A stretch of DNA of 64,000 bases from Bryobacteraceae bacterium (GTDB lineage: Bacteria; Acidobacteriota; Terriglobia; Bryobacterales; Bryobacteraceae), in NCBI GenBank assembly GCA_019752335.1, contig JAIEMJ010000015.1:141980-205979 (forward strand), given 5' to 3'. A model generated the notes under the pieces. It did no database searches and was not told the origin of the DNA. It saw only the letters and a list, made by a program, of their open reading frames with translations. A program made the position numbers and the translations under genes. Positions within the stretch are counted from its first letter, which is position 1, and every line of letters starts with the position of its first letter. Positions 52,755 through 62,375 of this stretch are shown here, piece by piece.

Positions 52755-53927
52755 GTGGAAATCCTCAGTCCTCTTGAATCCAGTATCCGGGAACCGAAGG
52801 CCGCGGGCGCGCGTAGCGTGAGCCTGCGCATCATCGCGCTCGCCATGTTGATCGCCTTGCTCTATTACGGGCAATTGTTCCTGATTACGATGCTCAGTTC
52901 GGTGATCATCGCCTTCATTCTGGAGCCCTTCGTCATCCTGATCATGAAGCTGCGCTTCAGCCGCGGCTTCGCCAGCTTTCTCGCTTGCAGCATCGCCTTG
53001 CTGGGCGTGTATTTGCTGGCCTTGGCCGCCTTCACGCAGATCTCGCAACTCGTCGAGGATCTGCCCCAATATAGCCTCAAGATGAACGCCCTGGTGGACC
53101 GTGTGAGTGACCGCGTGGAGGGCATCGAGCGCTCCATCGCCCAGGTGCTGCCCCGGCGCTTGCAGGAGCCTGCCACCGCCGCCGCTCCCGCCCCGCAGCC
53201 GCCCAACAGCGTCCGTCGCCGCCGCGCCAATGAGCCGCCCCCGGCCATGCCCGGCGTCCAGGAGGTCCGGCTCTATCAGCCGCGCCCGAATATTCTCGTG
53301 CTGTTGTATAGCTCGCTCTCGAACTATTACAGCTCGCTGCTGATGTTCTCCTTTGTGCCCTTCCTGGTCTACTTCATGCTCAGTTGGCGGGACCACATGC
53401 GCCGCGCCTATCTGGGCATGTTTCACGGCGAATCAAAGGAAGTCGCGACGCGGAGTTGGCACGCGATTGCCGGCATGGCTCGGGCCTACATGGCCGGAAA
53501 CTTCCTGCTGGGCATGGTGCTGGCGCTCTTCAGCACAATTTTTTTCATCCTCGTGCAGTTACCGTATCCCTTCCTGATCGGGCCGCTCAGCGGCTTTTTG
53601 AGCATCGTGCCCTACCTCGGTTTACCGATGGCGCTACTGCCGCCGGTGCTCGCGGCCCTGCCCGTCTATAGCAATCTGGGCGCCTACCTGATCATCGCCT
53701 CCACGGTGGGATTCCTGCATCTGGTAGGACTCAACCTGCTGTACCCCAAGATGGTGGGGAGCCGCGTGCATTTGAACCCGCTGGCCGTTACCGTCGCGCT
53801 TATGTTCTGGGGCCTGCTGTGGGGCGGCGCCGGACTCGTCCTGGCCATCCCCATCACCGCCGGCATGAAGGCCGTCTTCGACAATGTCTCCGGCCTCGAA
53901 GTCTATGGCCGCCTGCTTGGCGACTAA
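52755..53927 (+). CDS. AI-2E family transporter (PerM-type)
   Basis: Inner-membrane protein of 390 residues. The PerM/AI-2E exporter pattern is visible: two N-terminal helices (RIIALAMLIALLYYGQLFLI, TMLSSVIIAFILEPFVILI, each read in part), a coiled periplasmic stretch with a Pro/Arg-rich insertion (about 135-180), and the C-terminal bundle with PFLVYFMLSW, GNFLLGMVLALF, GFLSIVPYLG and LNPLAVTVALMFWG. The substrate (quorum signal, ion or other) is not defined. Start GTG 52755; divergent from ruvX with about 70 bases between. Confidence 0.88.
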   Translation: MEILSPLESSIREPKAAGARSVSLRIIALAMLIALLYYGQLFLITMLSSVIIAFILEPFVILIMKLRFSRGFASFLACSIALLGVYLLALAAFTQISQLVEDLPQYSLKMNALVDRVSDRVEGIERSIAQVLPRRLQEPATAAAPAPQPPNSVRRRRANEPPPAMPGVQEVRLYQPRPNILVLLYSSLSNYYSSLLMFSFVPFLVYFMLSWRDHMRRAYLGMFHGESKEVATRSWHAIAGMARAYMAGNFLLGMVLALFSTIFFILVQLPYPFLIGPLSGFLSIVPYLGLPMALLPPVLAALPVYSNLGAYLIIASTVGFLHLVGLNLLYPKMVGSRVHLNPLAVTVALMFWGLLWGGAGLVLAIPITAGMKAVFDNVSGLEVYGRLLGD

Positions 53928-54060
53928 GAGCGCTTGACGTTCCAAAAGTAATAGGTAGAATAGGGAAACGGTACTGTAGAACCCTGACTCTCAGGCCGAT
54001 CTGTTCCTTGTGTGCCGCCAGATTTCCCGAAAGAGCTGGCTTAAGGAGAAAACGTTCAGG

Positions 54061-55203
54061 ATGCGCCTCCCCCTCGTCGCGATCATCATTTTTCTATTCG
54101 CCTTCCCCACCTTTGCGGCCCGCTATACCCGCCCTACGGCGCGCACCAAAGCCGCCGTCCGGCCGGTGGCACGGAAAGCCGTACGCCCCCCCCTGAAGCG
54201 CACCAAGCGCACCCGCGTCTGGCAGCAGACCTGGGCCGCGCAGACCTTTGTCGACGAGCCCTCGCTGGGCGACGAAGTGGCCGGAGACGACCCCATTGTG
54301 CGGCAAGCCGCCGTGGAAGCGCTTGGGCAGTACAACGGCACGGTGGTCGTCGCGGACCCCTCGAATGGCCGCCTCCTGACGGTGGTGAATCAGAAGCTCG
54401 CCTACCGGGACGGCTTTACGCCTTGCTCGACGATCAAGATCGTCGCCGCCATGGGTAGCTTGATGGAAGGCAATGTCGACAAGGATTCGAAGCGTGCCAA
54501 CCTGAACCTGACGACGGCGATCGCGCGCTCCAACAACGCTTACTTTGCTCAGCTCGGCAACGAACTCGGCTTTGACCGCGTTTCGCGCTACGCCCGCATG
54601 TTCGGTCTGGGCGAGAAGGCCGTTTACGGCCTGGATGAAGAGCATCCGGGTACGCTGCCGCAGGGCATTCCCCGCGAAGGGCTCGGCATGATGACCAGCT
54701 TCGGCTCCGGCATCAACCTGACGCCGCTTCAACTCGCCGCCGCCCTGTCCTCCATCGCCAACGGCGGGACGCTTTATTGGCTGCAATACCCGCGCACGCA
54801 GGTAGAGGTGGACGCCATGCGTCCCCGCGTGAAGCGCACGATCAACGTCCAGCCGGTGCTCGAAGACATTAAGCCGGGCTTGGCGGGCACCGTCGAGTAC
54901 GGCACCGGCCGGCGCGCCTTCTACGACGCGTCAGAGCCGGTTTTCGGAAAAACCGGTACCTGTACCCACGCCGACAATCAGACGCACCTGGGCTGGTTCG
55001 GCTCCTTCAACGAAGTGGAAGGGCGCAAGCTCGTGGTGGTAGTGCTGCTTACCGGAGGCCGCCCGGTGAACGGTCCCGTGGCGTCGGGCGTCGCGGGCGA
55101 GGTCTACAAGAATCTTTCGAAGGCGCGTTACTTCTCGCGCGCGCCCTTGGCGCCCTTTACTCCCACGGTCGAAATGCTGAGCCGGCTTCCGGGGACGGAA
55201 TAG
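54061..55203 (+). CDS. Penicillin-binding transpeptidase-domain protein
   Basis: Exported protein of 380 residues. A signal peptide ([18 protein letters not shown]) is followed by an Arg/Lys/Pro-rich stretch (about 21-52). The transpeptidase domain has SxxK at Ser123-Thr-Ile-Lys126 (PCSTIK), SxN at Ser157-Asn-Asn159, and KTG in FGKTGTC (about 300). It lacks a glycosyltransferase domain and PASTA repeats, so it is a small monofunctional PBP or a class-D-like beta-lactamase relative. Start ATG 54061 with a clear AGGA upstream. Its 3' end overlaps the obgE 3' end by 47 bases in convergent orientation. Confidence 0.88.
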   Translation: MRLPLVAIIIFLFAFPTFAARYTRPTARTKAAVRPVARKAVRPPLKRTKRTRVWQQTWAAQTFVDEPSLGDEVAGDDPIVRQAAVEALGQYNGTVVVADPSNGRLLTVVNQKLAYRDGFTPCSTIKIVAAMGSLMEGNVDKDSKRANLNLTTAIARSNNAYFAQLGNELGFDRVSRYARMFGLGEKAVYGLDEEHPGTLPQGIPREGLGMMTSFGSGINLTPLQLAAALSSIANGGTLYWLQYPRTQVEVDAMRPRVKRTINVQPVLEDIKPGLAGTVEYGTGRRAFYDASEPVFGKTGTCTHADNQTHLGWFGSFNEVEGRKLVVVVLLTGGRPVNGPVASGVAGEVYKNLSKARYFSRAPLAPFTPTVEMLSRLPGTE

Positions 55204-56209
55204 GTTCGGCCGCCTTTACGCGGTCAAATAAGGCATACTTCAGTTCGGACACGCCTTGTCCGGTGACGCTCGAAATCGTGAAGAACTCCATGCCATGCTT
55301 CCCGGCCTCGGCGCGCAAGGCCTCCAGACGTTCCGGGTCACCGGCTGCGTCGATCTTCGTAGCCACCACGATCATCGGCTTCCGCAGCATCTCTTCGCTA
55401 AACGTCTCGAGCTCGGCGAGTATCGCCCGGAAATCGGCCACCGGCTCGCGATGGCTGCCCTCGGAGATGTCCACTAAGTGCAGCAGCAGCTTGGTGCGCT
55501 CAATGTGCTTCAGGAACCGCAGGCCCAGCCCTTTGCCTTCGTGCGCGCCTTCGATGATGCCGGGAATATCAGCGATCACCAGCGTACGGGTATCGTCTTC
55601 GTTCAAGCGTACGACCCCCAGGTTCGGCTCAAGCGTGGTAAACGGATAGTCGGCGATCTTCGGCCGGGCGGCCGAGAGGCGGGAAATCAAAGTCGATTTC
55701 CCGGCGTTCGGGAAGCCGACCAAGCCCACGTCGGCGAGCAGCTTTAATTCCAGCCGCAGCCGCTTCTCTTCGCCCGCAAAGCCTTGTTCATGCTCGGTGG
55801 GTGCCTGGTGAGTCGGGGTGGCGAAGTGCTGATTGCCGCGCCCGCCGCGTCCGCCCTTGGCGACCAGGAACTTATCGCCGAGGAACGAGAAATCATGCAG
55901 CGGCTCGCCGGTCTCAAGGTCATAAACGACGGTGCCGACGGGTACCGGCAACACGATGCCCTTGCCTTCGCGCCCCGTGCGCTGGGAGCCTTCGCCGTGG
56001 ACGCCGCGTTCGGCCTTGTGCTCCGGGTTAAAGCGGAAATGCAGCAGCGTGTTGTGGTGCGGCGAAGCGACCATCACAATGTCGCCGCCGCGACCACCGT
56101 CGCCGCCGCTGGGTCCGCCGCGCGGGACGAACTTCTCGCGGCGAAACGCCATGCAGCCATTGCCGCCGTCGCCGGCCTTTACGTGGATTTTGACTTCATC
56201 GATGAACAT
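55157..56209 (-). CDS. obgE: Obg family GTPase
   Basis: Ribosome-associated GTPase of 350 residues. The Gly-rich Obg domain ([40 protein letters not shown], read in parts) precedes the G domain: P-loop [14 protein letters not shown], switch [31 protein letters not shown], and NKxD-like [10 protein letters not shown]. It acts in 50S maturation and stringent-response control. The start ATG 56209 has no Shine-Dalgarno; a hairpin and U-rich run precede it directly. Order rplU-rpmA-obgE is conserved. Confidence 0.96.
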   Translation of the reverse strand: MFIDEVKIHVKAGDGGNGCMAFRREKFVPRGGPSGGDGGRGGDIVMVASPHHNTLLHFRFNPEHKAERGVHGEGSQRTGREGKGIVLPVPVGTVVYDLETGEPLHDFSFLGDKFLVAKGGRGGRGNQHFATPTHQAPTEHEQGFAGEEKRLRLELKLLADVGLVGFPNAGKSTLISRLSAARPKIADYPFTTLEPNLGVVRLNEDDTRTLVIADIPGIIEGAHEGKGLGLRFLKHIERTKLLLHLVDISEGSHREPVADFRAILAELETFSEEMLRKPMIVVATKIDAAGDPERLEALRAEAGKHGMEFFTISSVTGQGVSELKYALFDRVKAAEPIPSPEAGSAFRPWE

Positions 56210-56214
56210 AAAAA

Positions 56215-56247
56215 ATGAAAAAAGGGCCGCTGGGGTCAGCGGCCCTT
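56215..56247 (-). terminator. Terminator-like hairpin between rpmA and obgE
   Basis: Minus strand: AAGGGCCGCT pairs with AGCGGCCCTT over a GACCCC loop, followed by a U-run. It ends about 6-12 bases before the obgE ATG, so it may end most rpmA transcripts or act as an attenuator for obgE. Confidence 0.75.
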
Positions 56248-56281
56248 CAAGGTTCTTTGACTAAGGACGAACAGAAAAAAC

Positions 56282-56539
56282 TTAAGCGGGGACGACGATG
56301 CCGACGAACTTGCCCATGCGGCCACGGTCGCGGAACTCCACGACACCGCTGACACGGGCATAAAGAGTATCGTCGGAGCCGACACCCACGTTGTCTCCGG
56401 CCTTGATCTTCGTACCGCGCTGCCGGACGATGATCGTGCCGCCGGTGACCATTTCGCCACCGAAACGCTTCACACCCAGACGCTGACCCTGCGAGTCGCG
56501 CCCGTTTCTAGAACTACCTGCACCTTTTTTACTTGCCAT
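56282..56539 (-). CDS. rpmA: 50S ribosomal protein L27
   Basis: Ribosomal protein of 85 residues near the peptidyl-transferase centre. [20 protein letters not shown], read in part, and [24 protein letters not shown] are hallmark L27 segments. The N-terminus has the standard MASKKG form without the cleavable Firmicute extension. Second gene of the rplU-rpmA operon. Confidence 0.97.
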   Translation of the reverse strand: MASKKGAGSSRNGRDSQGQRLGVKRFGGEMVTGGTIIVRQRGTKIKAGDNVGVGSDDTLYARVSGVVEFRDRGRMGKFVGIVVPA

Positions 56540-56570
56540 GGTGGAATCCCTCGAATCTCAATAAACTGAT

Positions 56571-56879
56571 TTAGCCAACGATCTGGTCGACCTTCACCGT
56601 GGTGAAGTTCTGACGATGACCGATGGTGCGCTTGTACTGCTTCTTGCGCTTGAATTTGAAAACGATCACTTTGTCGCCCCGGCCGTTGGCCTGGATGGTG
56701 GCGGTGACCTTGGCGTCCTTCACGTCGGCGCCGGCGCGGATGCCGCCATTGTCGCCGATGGCCAGCACGCGGCCCAATTCAATCTGGTTGCCCGTGGCGC
56801 CTTCCAGCGTCTCCACGTTCAACACCTGGCCCGCTTCCACGCGAAACTGCTTACCGCCGGTCTCAACTACTGCATACAT
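56571..56879 (-). CDS. rplU: 50S ribosomal protein L21
   Basis: Ribosomal protein of 102 residues. MYAVVETGGKQFRVEAGQ is the universal L21 start, and VIVFKFKRKKQYKRTIGHRQ, read in part, is the conserved C-terminal end. The ATG at 56879 is the family start; in-frame codons further up to 56960 are not conserved. A weak -10-like TATAGT (minus strand, 56986-56991) may serve the operon. Confidence 0.97.
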   Translation of the reverse strand: MYAVVETGGKQFRVEAGQVLNVETLEGATGNQIELGRVLAIGDNGGIRAGADVKDAKVTATIQANGRGDKVIVFKFKRKKQYKRTIGHRQNFTTVKVDQIVG

Positions 56880-57050
56880 AACAGAAATCCTCTGGTGTTC
56901 CCGGCATTCCGCCTGGGGTTTGGGGTTCGCGCCGGGACCGATCAAACGATCCGGGGTCAAGACACACGACTCCGCGAACCCTTTTACTATAGCGCATCCG
57001 GCGGCTGAAACGCTACCGTACGAATCCTGTCATTTTTTCAGTCCACCTCT

Positions 57051-57079
57051 TGACACAAAAATAAAATTTGCTTAATCTA
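57051..57079 (+). promoter_or_regulatory. Strong sigma-70-type promoter
   Basis: TTGACA is a perfect -35, the spacer is 17 bases of AT-rich DNA, and TAATCT matches 4 of 6 of the -10. It is about 185 bases upstream of the methyltransferase start. Confidence 0.65.
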
Positions 57080-57141
57080 AATTCAATGTCATGATCTGAC
57101 GGCGGCGATACCTTCCGACCCCTCGACGCCAGAAATCATGG

Positions 57142-57173
57142 CTAAGCGGCGGTGCCAACGCGCCGCCGCTTAG
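57142..57173 (+). other. Leader stem-loop
   Basis: CTAAGCGGCGG pairs perfectly with CCGCCGCTTAG over TGCCAACGCG. It starts about 60 bases after the promoter and is not followed by a T-run. It could be part of the 5' leader or of a short RNA; TAAGCGGCG also appears in the dispersed repeat. Confidence 0.4.
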
Positions 57174-57262
57174 GAAAATTTACTTGCTCCCTCCAGTGAG
57201 TAGCGGCGAACTTTAAGCCTCTCCGCTACTCTATCTTTCCCGAAACCAGCTACGCTGGAAGC

Positions 57263-58435
57263 TTGTCGAAACCCATCGTAAAAGTCAATCGCAAAGCTGT
57301 CTCCCGATTTGAGAACGGCCACCCGTGGATCTTCATGAGCGATCTGGAGTCACGTGGGACGGCGCGGCCGGGCGACCTCGTCAGCGTGGCCGACTCCAGG
57401 GGCCGCATCTTCGGGATCGCCCACTTCTCGTCCACCTCGCAAATCACGCTGCGCATGCTGGCCGCGAATCACGAAGGGTCTGAGATGTCGCTGTTGCGCT
57501 TGCGTCTGGAGGCGGCGGCGCAGCATCGCGCCCGCGTGGTCCGCGATACTAACTCTTACCGCTTGGTCCACGCCGAAGCCGACCAGTTGCCGGGCCTGAT
57601 CATCGACCGTTACGGCGACGTCTTCGTCCTGCAGACCCTTAACCAGGGTATGGATCGGGCCAAGCCGCAGATCGTCGAACTCTTGCAGGAACTCTTCGCT
57701 CCGGTGGCCATTGTGGAGCGCAACGATGCCGTCGTGAGGAAACTGGAGGGCTTGCCGCTCGAAAAGGGCGTCCTGCGCGGTGAACTGCCGGCGGGGCCGA
57801 TTACCGTGGAGATGAACGGCTTGTCGCTGACGGCCGATGTGCTGGGCGGGCAGAAGACGGGAGTCTTTCTGGATCAACGCGAGAACTACCTGGCGGCTCG
57901 CCGTCATGCGCGGGGGCGCGTGCTCGATTGCTTCTGCTCCACGGGAGGCTTTGCTGTGCATATGGCGGCTTCGGCCGAGTCAGTCGAGGCGGTTGACGCT
58001 TCCGCGGTAGCGCTGGACGCCGCGCGGGCCAACGCGGAGCGCAACGGGGCGGGGAACGTGAATATCCGTGAGGCCGACGTCTTCGCGCTCTTGAGTGACT
58101 ACGGCAGTGCGCGGCGGCAGTTCGACACGATCGTGCTCGACCCTCCGGCCTTTGCGAAGTCCCGCGCCACGGTGGAGAAGGCCTTGCGCGGCTACAAGGA
58201 CATCAACCTGCGGGCGCTGCGCATGCTGGGTCCGGGCGGCATCCTGATGACTTATTCCTGCTCGCATCATGTCTCCGAAGCCGACTTACTGGGCGTAGTG
58301 GCGGAAGCCGCCATTGATGCCGGCAAGACCCTGCGGGTGCTGGAGCGCCGCACGCAAGCGGCGGATCATCCGATTCTGTTGACGGTGCCGGAAACGCTCT
58401 ACCTGAAGGGCGCGGTGCTCGAGGTGGTAGCCTAA
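57263..58435 (+). CDS. RlmI-like class I rRNA large-subunit methyltransferase
   Basis: Cytoplasmic RNA cytosine-C5 methyltransferase-like protein of 390 residues. It has an N-terminal PUA domain (VKVNRKAVSRFENGHPWIF, then GDLVSVADSRGRIFGIAHF), a linker domain (YRLVHAEADQLPGLIIDRYG), and a Rossmann domain with CFCSTGGFAVHMA, VEAVDAS and the NPPxF-like DPPAFAKS, then LMTYSCSHH carrying the catalytic Cys. This is the RlmI/RlmK-like group that modifies 23S rRNA. Start TTG 57263, since no ATG or GTG precedes the conserved PIVKVN. Confidence 0.9.
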   Translation: MSKPIVKVNRKAVSRFENGHPWIFMSDLESRGTARPGDLVSVADSRGRIFGIAHFSSTSQITLRMLAANHEGSEMSLLRLRLEAAAQHRARVVRDTNSYRLVHAEADQLPGLIIDRYGDVFVLQTLNQGMDRAKPQIVELLQELFAPVAIVERNDAVVRKLEGLPLEKGVLRGELPAGPITVEMNGLSLTADVLGGQKTGVFLDQRENYLAARRHARGRVLDCFCSTGGFAVHMAASAESVEAVDASAVALDAARANAERNGAGNVNIREADVFALLSDYGSARRQFDTIVLDPPAFAKSRATVEKALRGYKDINLRALRMLGPGGILMTYSCSHHVSEADLLGVVAEAAIDAGKTLRVLERRTQAADHPILLTVPETLYLKGAVLEVVA

Positions 58436-59943
58436 AGCCGCTTGGCGGCCAAGGCTTCGAGGGCGGCCTTTTCCATGGCGGCGCGGGGAGCGCTTTCGCC
58501 GGTCCAGATTTCGAACTGCCCGACGGCTTGCTCCATGAACATTTCAAGGCCCGGCACGACAGCTTTCTTCTCACTTTTGGCGCGGCCGATCAGCGCGGTT
58601 TCGAGGGGGTTGTAGACCATGTCGAAGACGACGTCGGCGGGGATGATGCCGTCGAAGAAGCAGTCGTCTACTTTGGGATACATGCCGAGGGGAGTGGCAT
58701 GGACGACGGCGTCGAAGCGCGTGTCTTTGGTTAATTGCTCGCGCAGCAGGCTTTCGCCGCCGCAGGCTTTGGCGAGGGCGCGGGCACGGTCCGGGTTGCG
58801 GCCGACGATGGTGACTTTGGCGCCGGCATCCATCAGCGCGAAGGCCGCGCCGCGGGCGGCGCCGCCATTGCCGGCGACGAGAACTTTGCTCTTCGCCAAA
58901 CGGACATGCTTGGCGAGTGGCTTGACGACCGCGGCGGCGTCAGTATTGGCGCCGCGCCATTTGCCACCCTTGCGCCACACCGTGTTCACGGCGCCGATGC
59001 GTTTGGCGAGCGGGTCGATGATGTCGAGATAACGGATGATCTTCTGTTTATGCGGTATGGTGACGCTGAAGCCCGCGATGGGCATGGTTTCGGCGAAGTG
59101 GAAGAAGTCCTTCAGTTGGGTGGGGGCGACGAGAAAGGGCAGGTAGATCGCGTCGAGCCGCTTTGACTGAAAGGCCCGGTTGTGGACGGGCGGCGAGATG
59201 GACTGGCGGACGGGGTCCGCGACGACGCCAAAGACCTTGGCAGACTTGGTGAACTTGTCGAAGCGATAGAGGCTGCGCAACGTGCGGGCGTTGATCTGTC
59301 CGGTGGCGGTGCCCTCCGCGGCTTGGGGCGAGGCGTAGGTGAAGAGGCAGCCGTAGGCGGGCGTCAGCACGCGGGTGGGGAAGCCGACCTCGCTCATGGC
59401 CAGCAGGATCAGCGGCACCTTAGCGCCCTTGGCGAGATCAAGCACCTTGGCGTTATCGCTGGGCTTGCGGGCCGTGGTGACCAGCTTATAGCCGTCGGCC
59501 GGGATTTTGGTCATGCGGCGCAGAACGGGCTCGACGGCGGGCGTACCGTCGTAGTTGTGGTAGCTGATGATGACGGTGACTTTGCTGCGCAAGGCGGCCA
59601 CCTTTTCCTTGGCGCTTTCCGCCGTCTCGATCTCGATGTCGATGGCGATGGCGCCGGCGTCGACCGCGGCGTCGAGGATGGCGAGTTGCTCATCGATACT
59701 GCCGTTGAAGCGCCCGTGATTCTGATGGCGCCGGCAGGTGGCGAGCAGGAAGACATCGGGGTTGGCGGCGAGGAATTCCTTGATGACCGCAAGGCCCTGG
59801 CGCGGCGTCTCGAGGTAATCGAGTCGGAACTCGAGGAACGTTTCGCCGGCTTCTACTTCACGCTTGGCGTGACTGAGTAGCTTGCGCGGATCGGCAAAAC
59901 CGAGGGCAATACAAACACGGGGCAGAGCGGTACGCGAGGGCAT
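58432..59943 (-). CDS. aroDE: Bifunctional 3-dehydroquinate dehydratase / shikimate dehydrogenase
   Basis: Shikimate-pathway fusion of 503 residues. The N-terminal type I dehydroquinase (about 1-235) has LEFRLDYLETP, LATCRRHQNHGRFNG, YHNYDGTPA with the catalytic His, and YKLVTTARK with the Schiff-base Lys. The C-terminal shikimate dehydrogenase has SISPPVHNRAF, NTVWRKGG, ANTDAAAVV and the NADP loop AGNGGAARGAAFAL. Fused AroDE is known from plants, chlamydiae and some Acidobacteria and Planctomycetes. ATG 59943 begins MPSRTALPRVCIALG; in-frame codons to 60000 overlap mnmE. It ends 4 bases inside the methyltransferase stop, convergent. Confidence 0.93.
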   Translation of the reverse strand: MPSRTALPRVCIALGFADPRKLLSHAKREVEAGETFLEFRLDYLETPRQGLAVIKEFLAANPDVFLLATCRRHQNHGRFNGSIDEQLAILDAAVDAGAIAIDIEIETAESAKEKVAALRSKVTVIISYHNYDGTPAVEPVLRRMTKIPADGYKLVTTARKPSDNAKVLDLAKGAKVPLILLAMSEVGFPTRVLTPAYGCLFTYASPQAAEGTATGQINARTLRSLYRFDKFTKSAKVFGVVADPVRQSISPPVHNRAFQSKRLDAIYLPFLVAPTQLKDFFHFAETMPIAGFSVTIPHKQKIIRYLDIIDPLAKRIGAVNTVWRKGGKWRGANTDAAAVVKPLAKHVRLAKSKVLVAGNGGAARGAAFALMDAGAKVTIVGRNPDRARALAKACGGESLLREQLTKDTRFDAVVHATPLGMYPKVDDCFFDGIIPADVVFDMVYNPLETALIGRAKSEKKAVVPGLEMFMEQAVGQFEIWTGESAPRAAMEKAALEALAAKRL

Positions 59944-59980
59944 AGAACAGAGGCCAAGCATAACATAAGCTAGTGCATGC

Positions 59981-61309
59981 ATGAGCCTTCTCGATACCAT
60001 CGCCGCGATCTCGACTCCCCCGGGACGGGGCGGCCTTGGCGTGCTGCGCGTGAGCGGGCCGGAAGCCCGCCCGATCGCGGAACGCGTGTTGCGAGGGGTG
60101 AGGGAATGGCAGCCTTGGCGGGCGTTTCTGGCGACGCTGACGGGGGACGATGGCGAAGCGTTGGATCAGGTGGTGGTGACGTACTACGCCGCGCCGCGCT
60201 CTTACACGGCGGAGGATACGGTGGAGATCGCCTGCCACGGGGCGCCGGTGGTGTTGCGTGCGGGGCTGGATCGCTTGCTGGGCGCGGGGGCGCGGCTGGC
60301 GAATCCGGGCGAGTTCACCTTGCGCGCCTTCCTGCATGGGCGACTGGACTTGCCGCGCGCCGAAGCAGTGCATGACCTGATTCAAGCCACCACGCTTTAT
60401 CAGGCGCGGATTGCCACGCAGCAGATCGAGGGCGCGGTGTCCCGCCGGGTAGCTCCGTTGAAGGAGCAACTGCTGGGGTTGATCACGCTGCTTGAAGCCG
60501 GTATCGACTTTGCCGAGGACGACATTGAGGTGGCGCCGGCGGCGGAGATCCTGGCGCGGCTGGATCCTTTGATCGCGCAGAGCCGGACCTTTGCACGCAG
60601 CTACCAGTACGGGAAGTTGGTACACGAGGGAGTGAGCCTGGCGATTGTAGGGCGTCCGAACGCGGGCAAGAGCAGCCTCTTCAACCGGCTGGTGGAGCAG
60701 GACCGCGCCATCGTCACCGATATTCCGGGTACGACGCGGGATTCAGTTTCGGAGACCGCGTCGTTGCAGGGACTGCCCGTGAAGTTCATCGATACGGCGG
60801 GCATCCGCGAGGGGCGCGATCTGGTGGAGAGCTTGGGGATCGAGAGGACTTACTCGGCGATGGCCGATGCGGATTGCACGTTGGTGGTGATTGACCTCGC
60901 GCAACCGGCGGATCCTTTCGATGCGGAACTCGCCACGCGGCTCACGGGGCCCCACTTAGTGGTGGGCAATAAGTGCGACTTACCCCGGCAGAACGCCACG
61001 GAGAGCGTGCCGGTGTCGGCGCTTACTGGGGAAGGCATCGAGGCACTGCGGTCGCGCATCCATGAGTTAGTGGCGCCGGAAGGCAGGCAGGAGGCGGGCT
61101 TTCTGACCAGCTTGCGCCACGCGCGTCTGCTTGAGGAGATGTTAGTGGCGCTCGAACGGGCTCGCGTGGCGGCTGACGAAAATGTGCCGCACGAGATGTT
61201 ACTGTTGGACCTTTATTCGGCACTTACTCCCTTGGATGCAATTACCGGGGCGACCACGGCCGACGATATCCTGAACCGAATTTTCTCCACTTTCTGTATC
61301 GGCAAGTAG
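59981..61309 (+). CDS. mnmE: tRNA modification GTPase MnmE
   Basis: GTPase of 442 residues that with MnmG modifies the wobble uridine of tRNAs to 5-carboxymethylaminomethyl-uridine. The folate-binding N-domain has [21 protein letters not shown] and [12 protein letters not shown], the helical middle [19 protein letters not shown] (all read in parts), then the inserted G domain: [34 protein letters not shown]. The C-terminus FCIGK carries the catalytic Cys of the CxGK motif. Start ATG 59981; 37 bases separate it from divergent aroDE. MnmG is not in the window. Confidence 0.97.
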   Translation: MSLLDTIAAISTPPGRGGLGVLRVSGPEARPIAERVLRGVREWQPWRAFLATLTGDDGEALDQVVVTYYAAPRSYTAEDTVEIACHGAPVVLRAGLDRLLGAGARLANPGEFTLRAFLHGRLDLPRAEAVHDLIQATTLYQARIATQQIEGAVSRRVAPLKEQLLGLITLLEAGIDFAEDDIEVAPAAEILARLDPLIAQSRTFARSYQYGKLVHEGVSLAIVGRPNAGKSSLFNRLVEQDRAIVTDIPGTTRDSVSETASLQGLPVKFIDTAGIREGRDLVESLGIERTYSAMADADCTLVVIDLAQPADPFDAELATRLTGPHLVVGNKCDLPRQNATESVPVSALTGEGIEALRSRIHELVAPEGRQEAGFLTSLRHARLLEEMLVALERARVAADENVPHEMLLLDLYSALTPLDAITGATTADDILNRIFSTFCIGK

Positions 61310-61310
61310 C

Positions 61311-62375
61311 TTACAATTTCACTGGCCGACGCTCCCGGCCGGACTGGTAGATGGCTTGAATTAAAGCGACGACTTTGCGCCCTTCCGTGGCGGGGACTAA
61401 CAAGGGACGTTGGTCGCGAATGGCTTGGAGGAAGTCCTGAATTTGTAAGTGATGGTAGTGCTGCGTAGGATCGATGGCGTTAAATCGGGCGGTATCTTCG
61501 GCTTGATGTTTCGCTAAGTCTGCCTCTTCGCCCGGGATAGTCCAGACGTCGTTTACGGGTGGCTCGAGCACGTTCGACATGCCGGCAATGAAGGTGGCGC
61601 CTCCGTCGGTCTGGGTGCCGACAGAGGCGCCGTTGGACCCGTGGATATGAATTTTGGTGTAGATGCCGGGGCGTTGGCAAAGACTGACGACGATATTGCC
61701 GAGTCCGCCGTGGCGGAAGCGGAGGGTGGCGAGAGCGGTGTCTTCCACTTCGACGTAAGGATGGCTGAGATTGGCCCAGTCGCCCGTAACTTCGTCGATG
61801 GGTCCCATGAGCCATTGCAGAATGTCGAGGTGGTGGGGGGACTGGTTGATCAATACGCCGCCACCTTCGGTGGACCATTTCCCGCGCCAAGGGTCAGAGC
61901 GGTAGTAGGCTTCATCGCGCCAGCTGAACATCATGACGGTGCCGAGAATGGGGCGGCCGATCTTGCCCGCGTCGATGGCGGCCTTCATGCGGAGAACAGG
62001 TTCGAAGAAACGCCGTTGGCTGACGACGCCGAGTTGGACGCCGTGGCGCATGGCGGCGTCGAGCATGCGGTCGCAGTCTTCGAGACTGGCGGCCAAGGGC
62101 TTCTCCACCAGCGCGTGGACTCCGTGTTCGGCGGCGAGGATGGCGGGTGCGGCGTGGAGAGGGTGCGGCGTGCAGATCATCACCGCCTGGATGCCCGCTT
62201 GGGTAAACATGGTGGCGGCGTCGGAAAAAGCTTGCATGCCGTATTGCGCGGCGAAGGCCGCGGCGCGGGTGGGGTCGTGGTCGCAGACAGCGGTGAAGTT
62301 GGACTCCGGTAAGTCGCGCAGAGCAGCAGCGTGTAAGTGGCCGACCTTGCCGCAACCGATTAGCGCCGTTCTCAT
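61311..62375 (-). CDS. Gfo/Idh/MocA family NAD(P)-dependent oxidoreductase
   Basis: Cytoplasmic dehydrogenase of 354 residues for sugars or inositols. The Rossmann domain has ALIGCGKVGHLHAAAL, and the family EKPLA motif is present with Lys as the catalytic residue. The C-terminal beta domain includes GVLINQSPHHLDILQWLMG and ENGAEIP-like loops (GSNGASVGT). The substrate is unknown. ATG 62375 overlaps the upstream isomerase stop by 4 bases, so the two are one operon, an arrangement typical of sugar or inositol catabolism. Confidence 0.9.
   Translation of the reverse strand: MRTALIGCGKVGHLHAAALRDLPESNFTAVCDHDPTRAAAFAAQYGMQAFSDAATMFTQAGIQAVMICTPHPLHAAPAILAAEHGVHALVEKPLAASLEDCDRMLDAAMRHGVQLGVVSQRRFFEPVLRMKAAIDAGKIGRPILGTVMMFSWRDEAYYRSDPWRGKWSTEGGGVLINQSPHHLDILQWLMGPIDEVTGDWANLSHPYVEVEDTALATLRFRHGGLGNIVVSLCQRPGIYTKIHIHGSNGASVGTQTDGGATFIAGMSNVLEPPVNDVWTIPGEEADLAKHQAEDTARFNAIDPTQHYHHLQIQDFLQAIRDQRPLLVPATEGRKVVALIQAIYQSGRERRPVKL

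Larger units (their letters stand above)
56880..57262. other. Divergent intergenic region between rplU and the rRNA methyltransferase gene
   Basis: About 380 bases. It holds the rplU leader (left), a strong + strand promoter (57051-57079) and an 11-bp stem-loop (57142-57173). The segment after 57040 is AT-rich for this genome. No coding frame with family features. Confidence 0.6.

Noticed and set aside
59943..61309. Replication origin near mnmE
   Set aside because: mnmE can lie near oriC, but no rpmH, rnpA, dnaA or dnaN is adjacent and I see no cluster of DnaA boxes.
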